Source: Odontocerum albicorne (Eukaryota > Arthropoda > Insecta > Trichoptera > Odontoceridae). From it: a stretch of DNA of 64,000 nt. Within the stretch, counting starts at the first letter, position 1. The number at the start of each line of letters is the position of its first letter. A program made the position numbers and the translations under genes. Shown piece by piece: positions 54,771 through 64,000 of this stretch. The notes beneath the pieces were generated by a model, which saw only the letters and a list, made by a program, of their open reading frames with translations, had not been told where the DNA came from and searched no databases. The DNA is taken from the NCBI GenBank assembly GCA_949825065.1, contig OX463844.1:27065056-27129055 (forward strand). Direction: 5' to 3'.

Positions 54771-55439
54771 TTAGTTCAGTTCGATCCCACCACCACCCAC
54801 GCTGTTATGGAGGACAAAATAAATCTCCATCCAGCGCAATCTACACACGAAGATCGAAATATTATTTATTTCTTTTATGAACACGACGTCACGTAGTGAC
54901 GAAGAACTGCCCAAAGAGACTCCTCCGGTGGCGTAACACCTGAGTGTGAAAATAATAGTAGCAACGATGAACTTACAGTCCGACATCACTGGAGAAGGGA
55001 AATGACTCATATCACAGTTTATATATTTATGAAGCAGCTTAAGGCCTAGAGTTCACACACCCTAAGTTACCAGAACCATCACAGAAAATTTTGAATGCAG
55101 TGAAACTATCCTTTGACGCCACGTGATGGAATTAGTCAATCGGTCCGAAGGTGAACCGATGTAAGGTTGAGTGGAGTTCTTTTTGGATTTTTTTGACTCG
55201 ATTATCATCATAGTACCATAGAATATATTACAATAGGACGAAGGGACAAGATTGAAGCTCAAGAGTTGGCCATTAAAGCTCTCATAGTCAGAGTGAAATT
55301 GGATAGTCTAATAGTTCGGGTACATCCACGGAGAATCGAGGCACACCCTGATGTAAAGATTTTTTTTAATATCTGTCTTCCCACGGATGATGACGACCAT
55401 CGAAGGGTCCAAGTTGACAACTGGGCATCTCGGCAGGCT

Positions 55440-55990
55440 TATTAATATTCTTTCCTTATCTGGGAGAGTAAAGTAATCAAAGATCGATTTGTGAGGTCAC
55501 TGATGCAGACATTCAAAATAAGACAAATTAAAAAATTGACAGAATGCTCTTTAAACACTGAATTTAACATGGGCCAGGACCGGCAAATGGAGACAGACGG
55601 TGTACCAAATTCTAGACAAAGCGGAGGACCACGATGCTCAGCATAGAACACGCGATAAAGAAGTTGATATTTTCATATCATTTAAAATTTGAAAAAGTAA
55701 AACTGAAAATCACCGACAGATTGTCGACAATATGCCTTAGACGAGTCCTCCGATTCTTTGGGTACATTGCTCGTCTAGGAGACAATTCGAAGAAGTTTGT
55801 GGTTATTGGAGGCGTGTAAGGACGACGTACAAGATGAAAAATATCAATGCGTCGGACTGATCAAGTGACAGACGCAACTGGACTACCCTTAAAATCTGCC
55901 CTTCGAGCCGCGGACTACAGGGATGAATAGAGAGAAGTCGTCAGAGGATATCATGGAAGTCACGATGCTCAGTCACGAGTTATACGACAG
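55440..55990 (+). mobile_element. LINE fragment, RT end
   Basis: Reads ITDRLSTICLRRVLRFFGYI, ARLGDNSKKFVVIGGV, then MRRTDQVTDATGLPLKSALR, AADYRDE and VVRGYHGSHDAQSR. This is a LINE RT C-terminus of another family (RFFGHIxRR, DRDEWRxxVR pattern), with stops. The 300 bp before it (55060-55360) may be more of the same but is not readable. Confidence 0.7.
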
Positions 55991-56761
55991 GATGATGTCA
56001 GTTACGATTTTTTTTCAAAAATTATCATTAAATTGGCCTCTGTTTAGATTCGGGAAACGATTATTAATTCAGGATATTTTCTCTATTTAATTCGATTTAA
56101 AAAAACTGACCTGTTATCAATTTTACTCAATCCATAAAGAGATAAATCTACGGACATTCATGTCCATGTTATTGTACGAAATCTATAATAAAGTGGGTTG
56201 TATTTTGGACAGTATTAACTTCAGCAAAACGGATCTGAACAACACTTCCAGTACATTAAAACAATCGAGTTTTTATCAAACATCGGAAAAGCTGCAAACA
56301 AGTTCCATGCAGTTCCTGTTCTCTTGAAAATTTTACTAAGTTTGTTTTATTCATAGGCAGATGTGATGATGTACACAAAGCATTGATAACAACCACTACA
56401 GAACTATCACCAGTCTACAAATTACTATAACCTTTTTTATCAGTTATCACAAATTTTAATAACATGATTAAATTGTTTTTTTTTTCATAATAAATTTTTA
56501 TCCCATTATCTTGAAAAGTTAAGGTTGAATGTGTATATATACGATATATACGAGTATATAAAACGAAACCTAGGACGTCTGTTTGCTTATCATGCCATTG
56601 GATATAAAAAATATATAAATTGTCAGACAACGACCACCAACTATAATAAACACAATATATGAAGTTTTTTTTCCTTTTAATTTAGAAATATCAATCTTAA
56701 AAAATAAAAACCACACATAGTCAAGAGTTCCGAAAACGATGGTATGTAATTTTTAGCTTAC

Positions 56762-56876
56762 CGCTTTCTTCAATTGCATTTTCCTGTTTCACTTCTTCAC
56801 ATTTCCCCCCATTGACAAATAGTATAACTACAGAAAACAACACCACAAATAATAGTTTCATCTTTCCATTAGCCAT
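56762..56876 (-). CDS. orphan first exon encoding a signal peptide
   Basis: ATG 56876 opens 38 codons and a phase-1 donor (AAAGCG|GTAAGC). Sequence MANGKMKLLFVVLFSVVILF then VNGGKCEEVKQENAIEES is a textbook secretory signal with cleavage near NGG/GKC. Length, phase and layout match exon 1 of the Osiris-like gene at 41860. I could not find its second exon between here and 49975; it could be a partner lost to decay, a gene with exons I cannot see, or an alternative leader for the Osiris-like second exon. Confidence 0.6.
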
Positions 56877-57372
56877 ATTGTACGTTTATTAAAAATAAAC
56901 TAAAAATAAATAATTCAATTGCACGGTCTAGGCCACGAAAAAAGGATCAAACGGCTGTTGATCCTTGGACGATCGTACAGTCGAAATGTCAAAATAAAAA
57001 TGATCCTGTGTGAAGGACAGCGGTCAGATATAAAGCTAACGGTTCAGTTTTGAAAACTATTTGTTATGCAAGGCATGCATCGTAGACAATGAATACCATA
57101 ATGACAACGTTAATTGGAGTGAGGCGGAAGAACTCCATTTCGTTCTATCATCATATTGTTGCCTTTCGATAGATCGATGATCGATCTATGTCGATCACGA
57201 TCCATTTGATAATTTTAACCGCGTGGTTTTATTTAGATTAATAGATCACACTTTTACTTGCCCATAAAACATTAATATTAATTTTAATTTCATCCGTGTA
57301 TAAAGATAGCCCTAAAATAAATAATTGTTGACTCTTTGAATTGTTTTTCTTATAAAATATTTTTGAATTTAC

Positions 57373-57465
57373 CGTTTTATAAATAATGTTAAAAGAATCG
57401 CAAGCATCGAATTGGTGAACAAAGCAAATATTGCGAAACCTCGTATCATTTGCCGGACGTTGTAA
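57373..57465 (-). CDS. possible internal exon, hydrophobic, unassigned
   Basis: A pyrimidine-rich acceptor (TTTTTTAG) precedes 93 bp reading YNVRQMIRGFAIFALFTNSM and LAILLTLFIKR, ended by ACG|GTAAAT. One membrane-like segment. The open frame and both splice signals support it weakly; no family recognised and no partner exon seen. Confidence 0.25.
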
Positions 57466-57479
57466 CTAAAAAACAAAAA

Positions 57480-58380
57480 TAACTATATTAGAGGACATAA
57501 CTTTCCCAGCCCGTCAAAAATTGTTAACGTAACAGGATGCATTTATTTTATATTTATGCTTCAAATGTGGCGTTAATATTTAAGCAAATGTAAATGTATG
57601 TGAAATTTGTCACAGATCATTCCACTGGAGATTTAATTCAGATAAAAATCAGTTGTACATTTGAGATGGTGATGATTCCGATTGATTTGTCTGTCACCTG
57701 CGCATATCTGACACAGAAGATAAACGTCTTTGGTTTTTATTTAACTTTATATTGACTCACCAGTGCACGTTATTTGTCATGTCAGAATACATTTATATTT
57801 TATCGGTTAGGTTCAATTGTCTGTCATATGTGCACATCTGTCACAGAAGATTAGGACTTTAGGACTTATCTGTTAGTTTTATTGTACTTCAAGAATGCGT
57901 GTTTATTATACGAGTAGGTCTAAAAATGGTGTGTTTATAACATTTTTTAAATGTATACATTCGTTAATAACAAAGATTGCAAAAATTATAATACTCCAAT
58001 GAAAACAATGGTTTTATTTTTCCTATCAATCCTCTTTTCCCAAATCAGATACACACTTTTAACAATATTCTACTTACAACCCGGTCCCCGTGAACAATAT
58101 ATTTACATTATAATAATAGTTAAATAATTGGTAGATATGATCAATCTTTATTTTGATGCAGTTCTTAAAATGTATAAAAGTTTCAATGGATCAAGGGGAA
58201 TAATAACCTACCTAGTTTTAACGATCCATTGACGCCGATAAATGACGCATATCTAAGGTTCTATTTACTATGTATATACAGCACATGTATTTTAGATAAC
58301 TTAACCTTATCTCAATTTCAGCCAAATTCATGATTTTTTTAATGTAGGCAGTTTAACACTAAGCACCAGGTTATTTTGAT
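57480..58380. other. no gene; a short dispersed duplication
   Basis: 57677-57725 and 57817-57862 share gtctgtca..tg.gca.atctg and cacagaagat, a diverged direct repeat about 140 bp apart. Otherwise nothing recognised. Footprint word at 57909. Confidence 0.4.
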
Positions 58381-58383
58381 ACA

Positions 58384-58664
58384 TCATGTAAAAATAACCC
58401 CGTTTTACTGTATGTACCTTCATGTAGAAATATCCCCATTTTACTGTATAAATCTTCATGTAAAAATAACCCCGTTTTACTATATAAACCTTCATGTAAA
58501 AATAACTCCGTTTTACTGTATATACCTTCATGTAAAAATAAGCCCGTTTTACTATATACTATAAACCTTCATGTAATAATAACCCCGTTTTACTGTATAT
58601 ACCTTCACGTAAAAATAACCTCGTTTTATTGTATGGTATATATATACCTTCATGTGAAAAAAAC
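58384..58664. repeat. 36-bp tandem repeat, 7-8 units
   Basis: Units catgtaaaaataaccccgtt + ttactgtatataccttc vary by a few bases and short insertions. The multiple of three yields open frames on both strands that are artefacts. Confidence 0.95.
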
Positions 58665-58869
58665 TAACAACTTAATCTCGCTTTGCGAGATTTTATCTAA
58701 ATTAAAAAAGTGACATCAAAATCATAACTATTGAAAGTTTGGGACATTTATTGCCTTATTAGTTAGTAATTATTTTATTGTATAGTAAGACACTATTTAA
58801 ATCTCTTTAATTTTGATCCTTTGTGTGTTTACTTCAGCATCGGAGATCTGAAAGATTTTCAGATTTTTT

Positions 58870-59170
58870 ACAATGGTATGTGGACAAAGAGGATGACAAG
58901 AGCTTTACATACTTTATGGTGAAACTAGTATGTAGGTAGCAAAAGTAATAACAAATGGTCAATTATGCTGGTTTAGACACTTATACCGCCTGCAGGATAC
59001 TGACCTTGAAAGGGAGACTTTGTTCAGCGATCCTATGTAACGTAGGAGAGTGGAAGACCAAAACTGAGGTGGTTAAATGGGGTGACATCAAACAGACACA
59101 CTGGGATAACCAATCGAAGGAGGGATGCTGCTGAGAAAGAAAAAATATAGAAAATCCTTCAGGTAGCCAA
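58870..59170 (+). mobile_element. LINE fragment, RT end
   Basis: Reads RWSIMLV-like, then RLQDTDLERETLFSDPM, RRRVEDQN and LNGVTSNRHTGITNRRRDAA across two stops: an RT C-terminal tail (RWFGHLxRL, GRRxxGRPxLRW pattern). It ends about 30 bp before the gag element. Confidence 0.6.
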
Positions 59171-59204
59171 AACCCATCCTTAGCTGAGAGTGAAAAATAA
59201 ACAC

Positions 59205-61345
59205 AGTGCCTGCGTGTCGCGTCCGACGACGCTGACCGAAGTCACCTCATCTGGTAAGTGGAACGGACATTCTCTTCCCTCCCTTCTCCACCCTTATATT
59301 GCATATGTATTTTATAATATATATATTATAAAAACTCAAACCAATAACGATGTCCTCCAAAAAGGCTGATGTCACTCACGGGCGAATCAACAAAGGGCGT
59401 AAACGCAAAGTTACGCGGGTTCACCCTGAGCCAGCTCCCCCTAAAGCCCCCCCATCCGTGCAAAACGTGATTGACACGTTCAAAGAAACTTACGACAACC
59501 CAAAATTTTCTGAAAAGCAGCAATACCGTGTCGCACAAGCACTATCCAAACTCTTTCAACAGGGGCAAGTTACAATAATTGGCAGTGACCCCGAGATGAG
59601 CGATGATGAATACATCTCTCCTCGCTCTCCCCAAAGGAAAGCAGTGAGGACTCCCTCCCCTCCTGCCGACCAGCCCAAAACTCAAACGAGGAAGTCCGTC
59701 GACTCTCCCACGCCACCCTCCCTAGAACCAGAAGTTGTCGCAAACCGTGACTCCACTATATACGCGCCTCGCCCCGTATCACCAGCCCGGTCGGAATGCT
59801 CCAGCATGGACTGGCAGGTGGCCTCAAACCCCCGAAAGAGGAACCAAAAGTCGCCAGAGACTCCAACCAAGGAGCCAGCGGCTCCTTCCAAGCCGACCGT
59901 TTCCAAAAAGCAAAAAAGGCCTAGCCCTGCGCGCTCACCTCCCCCAAGCTCACCCCCCCCCCAAATCGGCTCCATATCCGACCAGGTCGGATCGTATTCC
60001 GCCTATCATCTTGCGAGAGGCGGATAAATACGCGTACGCGGAGCTCAGAACCAAGCTCCACTCGGCCTACATGCCTTTCACGGCAAAGACCCTCAGCAAT
60101 GGCGACCTTCGCATCCAGACAAATGCATACCGTCTGCTGGCCAGAGAGGCCACCCACCTCCAAGTGCCATATCACACCTATCAACTGGATCACGAGAGAC
60201 CCCTCCTCGTGGTTCTCCGCGGTGTCCACGCCTCCTTTGGAGTCGAGGAGATAAAGGAAGAACTAATATCCCGTGAGTATCCGGTCCTGAACGTCTTCAG
60301 GATGAAGGACCGGAGGAGGAAAATCCTTCCATTGGTGATCGTAAAGGTCACCAAATCACCGGAAGGAAAGCGCGTATATAACGACCTGCACGAGATCATC
60401 GATATGAAGATCTCTGTAGAGGAGTTAAGAAAATCAACTTCGCCGGGACAGTGCCACCGCTGTCAAAAATTTTTTCACAGCGCTGGCAGCTGTCACGCCC
60501 CTCACGTTTGCGTCAAATGTGGGCTAAACCACCGAACAGCGGAATGCATAAAGCCCCGCGACATTCCCGCTACTTGTGCGAACCTCACAGGTGCACACGC
60601 GGCCAGCTACAAAGGCTGTCCAGCCTTTCCGAAGCCCCGCAACCAATCACCCCCCCCCCCCCCCCCCCCCCGCGCCACCTACAACCGCAGAAATCCCCAG
60701 ACGTTTCCCTCCTCTGGCAAAACCAGAGATGAGTGCTGATCCTCCCGCGATAACTTACGCAACCATTGCGAAAAACGCTCGTCCTCAACCCCCACAACTC
60801 TCCCAAGAATACCCGTCGCAAGAACAAATCGCGACGGTTATGAGAAACCTCGAAGTGGCAATGACAGCAGCCCGAGAGGCTCTCAACACACTCTCAATAT
60901 ACCACGCGACGTACCCTAATCTGAAAAGATAGGCACACATATTATTCCCATATTTATCTATGTAAATATATATTATAAGTCACAGCGTTATCCCTCTCCG
61001 TCTTCATAGTATATTTATTATAACATGGTATATATCTCTATCCTTTCCCCTCTGTATACATATTTATCAACGCTCGTGACATATAAAAAAATATAAGTAT
61101 ATTAATAAGTAACTTATATGTATTCACAACCTTAATTTATGTATCAAATCCTATCCTTTCCTCTATTATAAAAAAAAAAAAATCTTTACACACCACCACC
61201 CAAATTTCCTAACAAACATACCAAGCCCGTTCTAACACACCAGATGAAGGAGTAAGGTGTCCGTAAATCGGACCGACACTCCGAGAGAGAAAATCATCAA
61301 CTTGGCATCCTTAGCTGAAGGGCTGATGATGGCGATGAGCGAAGC
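59205..61345 (+). mobile_element. gag-only jockey-type element, no reverse transcriptase
   Basis: A GC-rich leader from about cagtgcctgcgtgtcgcgtc, one ORF1 (59350-60932), then a ~400-bp AT-rich 3' region with a GC-richer end (gaaggagtaaggtgtccgta ... ggctgatgatggcgatgagc). No RT, endonuclease or second ORF follows. Apart from two homopolymer frame changes the ORF is well kept, so this looks like a gag-only derivative and not a randomly truncated copy. Exact ends are estimates; no target duplication could be assigned. Confidence 0.75.
59350..60932 (+). pseudogene. ORF1 (gag) of jockey-type element, two poly-C frame changes
   Basis: An RNA-binding gag-like protein read in three overlapping frames. 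Part 1 (59350 to ~59960): basic, Ser/Pro-rich, with a helical VIDTFKETYDNPKFSEKQQY. Part 2 (~59965 to ~60650): READKYAYAELRTKLHSAYM, an RRM-like/PRE_C2HC region (LLVVLRGVHASFGVEEIKEE, REYPVLNVFRMKDRRRK), then CX2C-type knuckles (CHRCQKFFHSAGSCH, CVKCGLNHRTAEC, CANLTGAHAASYKGCPAF). Part 3 (~60672 to 60932): a coiled-coil-like tail ending YPNLKR. The frame changes fall at C10 (59953-59962) and C22 (60650-60671), where length is prone to slip or be misread. Confidence 0.82.
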
Positions 61346-61349
61346 ATAA

Positions 61350-61950
61350 TCGTTATTCTTTATACGAGTATATCGAAAATATCTAGCTTTACTAGATGTG
61401 AACTGTTCATTAAATAATTCTAATCTTAAACTTATTTTAAATATTTTTTTTATATTGTATAATTTGTCTATAATTAAATTCTACAGTTTAAGTCATGTCT
61501 CCTAAACTTGGGCCCGGTATAGAAAGAAGGGCACTGGTTTATATAGTAATTATCCGTTGAATCAATGGACCAGTAGGAAAGAATTCACACAGAGAAAACG
61601 CTATAGTGCAAAACTAAATGCATTACACTCGTACCAGGATGTCAATGTACGAGTAATCTAAACTAGTGGTGCACTTCCATAAAGGCCATGAAACGTGGTG
61701 TGAGGGTCACCAAAATGTATTAGGAACTTTTAAATAAAACGATAACATGAGACCATAAAAAACGAATACTCCGTGTTATCCAAAAAAGCTAAAACGTTAA
61801 TTTCATTCGCATCTCCTTATTTTGTGAAACTGTATTATAGCTACTGTAATAAAAAGCAAGTACCTATACTACAGGTCTAAATCATGAATATCAGTATACT
61901 GCACTGGTTGGATGTGCATTATAGGTATGTATGTCTATAATCATAACAAT
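61350..61950. other. no gene recognised
   Basis: AT-rich intergenic DNA with footprint words at 61363 and 61648. Confidence 0.4.
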
Positions 61951-62410
61951 TAAAGGACAATTTATATAGCGCCGTTTAGAAAACCAACTTTCCTTAATAG
62001 CGCTCTAACACTGGAAACCACAACCCTGAAAAAATCAAAGTCAACAAAGATCATGAGGGTACCGAGGGGGTGGAAGGCCAATGTGATTGAAAATGGTTAC
62101 ACTGAATAGAAATCGATGAAGGGTTTTCCTTTTGGATGTTTTGACCCATCCTGGATTGTCACGACCTAAATGATCATATATTTTTCCTAGGATTCTTAAC
62201 ATCATATACGGGTATAACTAACGCTAGTTAGACAAAATAAATTGTTGCATAGAAATAAATCTTCTTGGTCTACCATGTAAACTATTTACTGCAAACAATG
62301 GATAAATAATATAAAAGGACAATTTATTTAGCGCAGTTCAGAGAGCAAACATTCCTCAAGGGTGCTCACACTTGGGACTTGAACCCATTATATTGTCAGA
62401 TTAAAAATAT
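61950..62410. repeat. pair of diverged direct repeats
   Basis: aggacaatttatatagcgcc (about 61954) and aggacaatttatttagcgca (about 62318) begin two related blocks with caactttcct/caaacattcct and taacactggaa/cacacttggga. The second contains a B-box-like ttgaaccc, so these may be SINE pieces. Confidence 0.55.
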
Positions 62411-62904
62411 TATAAGAAAAATATATACAAGAAGGGTATAAAGATAAAGGTTACGACCATTAATTAGATTAGGTACTTCTTCGACATATTCAACAGATTG
62501 AGATGAATCATTTTAAGCAGTCAAGAACAGATAATCATTAAAACATGAAAATATAACTTGATCATATACTTTTTCTAAACGGAAAAAAACAACGTGTTGT
62601 TAATTATGTAAATGAGAATAATAATTTGTATTCATAATATCACACATGGAATCATTAACGAATTGCAAGTAAATTTGGCGCAGTAATTGCATATCTCGTT
62701 AAAAATGCATTATGCACTTGTGCCCGAGTCGTGCTTCTCACAAAGGCGCCTCGCACGCATTCCTCTAATAAATTCTTGGCATCAAAATATGCATGTCCTT
62801 CGAAATGAAATGTAAAATAATTTATATTTAACGAGATGGTCCATAGCTAATCTTGACGAAAAAGAATTGATTGGTGACAGTTGTCATATAGACTGATAAG
62901 AAGA

Positions 62905-63024
62905 CTTGCAGGAGCAAAATAAAGCCTGTAAAAATACGTACCCTGAGAATAATATATAGGGTAACAATGTATGATATAATACGGAAAGAAGTAATAAGGG
63001 ATGAGTGAACTTAAGGCTGATGTA
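62905..63024 (+). mobile_element. LINE fragment (family A)
   Basis: gtaacaatgtatgatataat and gaacttaaggctgatgta parallel the blocks at 15140-15200 and 24745-24815. It is cut by the DD41D mariner at 63025. Confidence 0.6.
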
Positions 63025-64000
63025 CTGGGTGAGGCACGAATATTGCTACAAAAAATAATGTGAATATTTCTGTTATTTTAAATTTTTTTTTATTTCTTCA
63101 TTGTTTTAAATCAAAAATTCTATTAAATTTTCAACATAGGAATTAGTTTTTAAAAATAATTTGTTTTAGATGTCCTCCACCTTCGTTAATGCAAACCCTG
63201 CATCTGACCAAAACGTTGTTCATTGCCACTGTTAATGTTGCCCTGGGTATTGCTTCAATAACGCCCCTTATGGATTCTTTTAACTCGTTTTTATTGCGTG
63301 GCTCAGTTTTATACACCTCTTGCTTACAATATCCCCATAAAAAATCTGGAACAGTGAGGTCAGGTGACCTTGGGGGCCAATGATGTTCGGTGTTTCGTGA
63401 GATTATTTTTTCACCAAATTTTTCACGCAGAGCCGCCATTACTAGTCTTGTTATGTGACAACTGGTTCCATCTTGTTGAAACCATACATATCGGAAAGGT
63501 ATTTGTCTTCGGCGCATTTCTGGAGAAAAAAATGTTCCAGCATGTTTAGATGGCGCTCTCCATTCACTGTAACATTGGCATCGCTTTCTTAAAAATAAAT
63601 AAGGGCCGACAATACATTTGGCAGATTCTGCACACCACACAGTCACACGTTCTGCATCCAACCTCACTGGGTGGATGTTTTGAGGATTTTCATTGGCCCA
63701 TATACGACAATTTCGCTTGTTTATATTTCCGTTTAAATCAAAGTGCGCCTCGTCAGACATAGATAAGCAATTTATGAATTTTACATCGCTCTCAACAAAA
63801 CGAAACAACTTTTGGCAGAACTCGAATCGAATTGGTGGATCTTCTGAATTCAAGTAGCTTGTTATTTGAATTTTATATGGAAACAAATTCAAATCTTCGT
63901 GCAAAATACGCCAAACACTCCTTCGACTGACAGCTGTATTCAACGCTAATTGTCTTGATGAAATGCTAGGACTGTTATCAATAGCTGCGGCCACTGCGGC
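63025..64000 (-). mobile_element. DD41D (rosa-like) mariner, runs off the window
   Basis: Left end CTGGGTGAGGCACGAATATT after TA (63023-63024), inserted into family-A LINE text that continues differently at 24815. Carries the transposase below. The other end lies beyond 64000. Confidence 0.75.
63143..64000 (-). CDS. DD41D-type mariner transposase, partial (N-terminus outside)
   Basis: Open from the stop at 63143 to the window edge with no frame break (about 285 aa). Catalytic motifs: MSDEAHFDLNG (first Asp), WFQQDGTSCH (second) and SPDLTVPDFLWGY (third), with 41 residues between the second and third, the spacing of rosa-like elements. Upstream SSRQLALNTAVSRRSVWRIL is the end of the DNA-binding HTH; downstream GGGHLKQIIF is the usual C-terminus. 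The third-Asp motif seems one residue shorter than the common PLDFFLWGY. No ATG is available inside the window, so the start is further right. Confidence 0.88.
   Translation of the reverse strand, partial: AAVAAAIDNSPSISSRQLALNTAVSRRSVWRILHEDLNLFPYKIQITSYLNSEDPPIRFEFCQKLFRFVESDVKFINCLSMSDEAHFDLNGNINKRNCRIWANENPQNIHPVRLDAERVTVWCAESAKCIVGPYLFLRKRCQCYSEWRAPSKHAGTFFSPEMRRRQIPFRYVWFQQDGTSCHITRLVMAALREKFGEKIISRNTEHHWPPRSPDLTVPDFLWGYCKQEVYKTEPRNKNELKESIRGVIEAIPRATLTVAMNNVLVRCRVCINEGGGHLKQIIFKN

Larger units (their letters stand above)
18537..61655. repeat. 24 dispersed TACGAGTA words, likely excision footprints
   Basis: Exact TACGAGTA or TACTCGTA starts at 18537, 19690, 26424, 28156, 30510, 37006, 37019, 41436, 41747, 43324, 43410, 44670, 44774, 44978, 44992, 49769, 51096, 52567, 54198, 54552, 56549, 57909, 61363 and 61648. 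With A/T about 0.33 and G/C about 0.17 each I expect 2-3 in the window. In repeat paralogues the word equals a TA with CGAGTA added (44670 against the unit before it; 28156 against 36010). TA plus four terminal bases CGAG plus TA is the footprint I recall for Minos excision. None lies before 18.5 kb. Confidence 0.7.

Noticed and set aside
58328..58564. Frames on both strands with repeated MKVYTVKRGYFY-like text
   Set aside because: Produced by the 36-bp tandem repeat; both strands are open for that reason.

Overview
The window looks like a piece of a large, AT-rich insect nuclear genome. Genes are split by GT-AG introns, several of them long, and most of the introns and intergenic space is transposon debris: mariner elements of at least five lineages, LINE fragments, tRNA-derived SINEs, a non-autonomous LTR element and a jockey-type gag element. 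An insect host is supported by an M1 aminopeptidase N gene, a small secreted cuticle-like protein and a probable Osiris-type (DUF1676) protein. I cannot name the order or species from sequence alone.

Layout. 1-27.5 kb (minus strand): the 5' half of an aminopeptidase N gene. Five exons join in phase (16248-15614, 11691-11553, 10737-10467, 3708-3538, 1781-1684). They carry the N-terminal beta domain, the GAMEN-type motif (here GAMEH), HEISH and the third zinc ligand in LNEGFA. The gene runs off the left edge. A second, phase-compatible pair of 5' exons (27479-27255 and 23061-22699) encodes a type II membrane anchor, a Thr/Pro-rich stalk and a duplicated N-terminal domain. It could be an alternative 5' end of the same gene, but its second exon carries a frameshift. 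The introns hold two mariners with open transposase frames (8974-10023 and 23300-24349), one of them split by an LTR element with a CTTAC target duplication. They also hold three related irritans-type mariners in different states of decay and many LINE fragments.

27.5-38.7 kb: repeat-rich, no host gene found. It holds a ~104-bp minisatellite with alternating unit types, four apparently identical 50-bp units, a ~980-bp snap-back palindrome split by a ~2-kb LINE, SINEs, and an internally deleted DD41D mariner whose empty-site paralogue lies 1 kb away. 39-42 kb: two-exon Osiris-like gene (minus). 42-49 kb: decayed mariner, SINE and tandem arrays. 49-50 kb: two-exon secreted Ala/Pro/Val-rich protein (minus). 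50-59 kb: SINE and LINE scraps plus an orphan signal-peptide exon at 56.8 kb. 59.2-61.3 kb: a jockey-type ORF1 (gag) element with no reverse transcriptase behind it. 63.0-64.0 kb: a DD41D mariner transposase cut by the window edge, inserted into a LINE fragment.

The most unusual signal is an 8-mer, TACGAGTA (or its complement TACTCGTA), found 24 times between 18.5 and 61.7 kb. My rough base-composition expectation for the whole window is 2-3. Repeat paralogues differ by exact gain of CGAGTA at a TA, so these look like excision footprints of a Minos-type (Tc1 family) transposon. One sits in frame inside the Osiris-like coding sequence.
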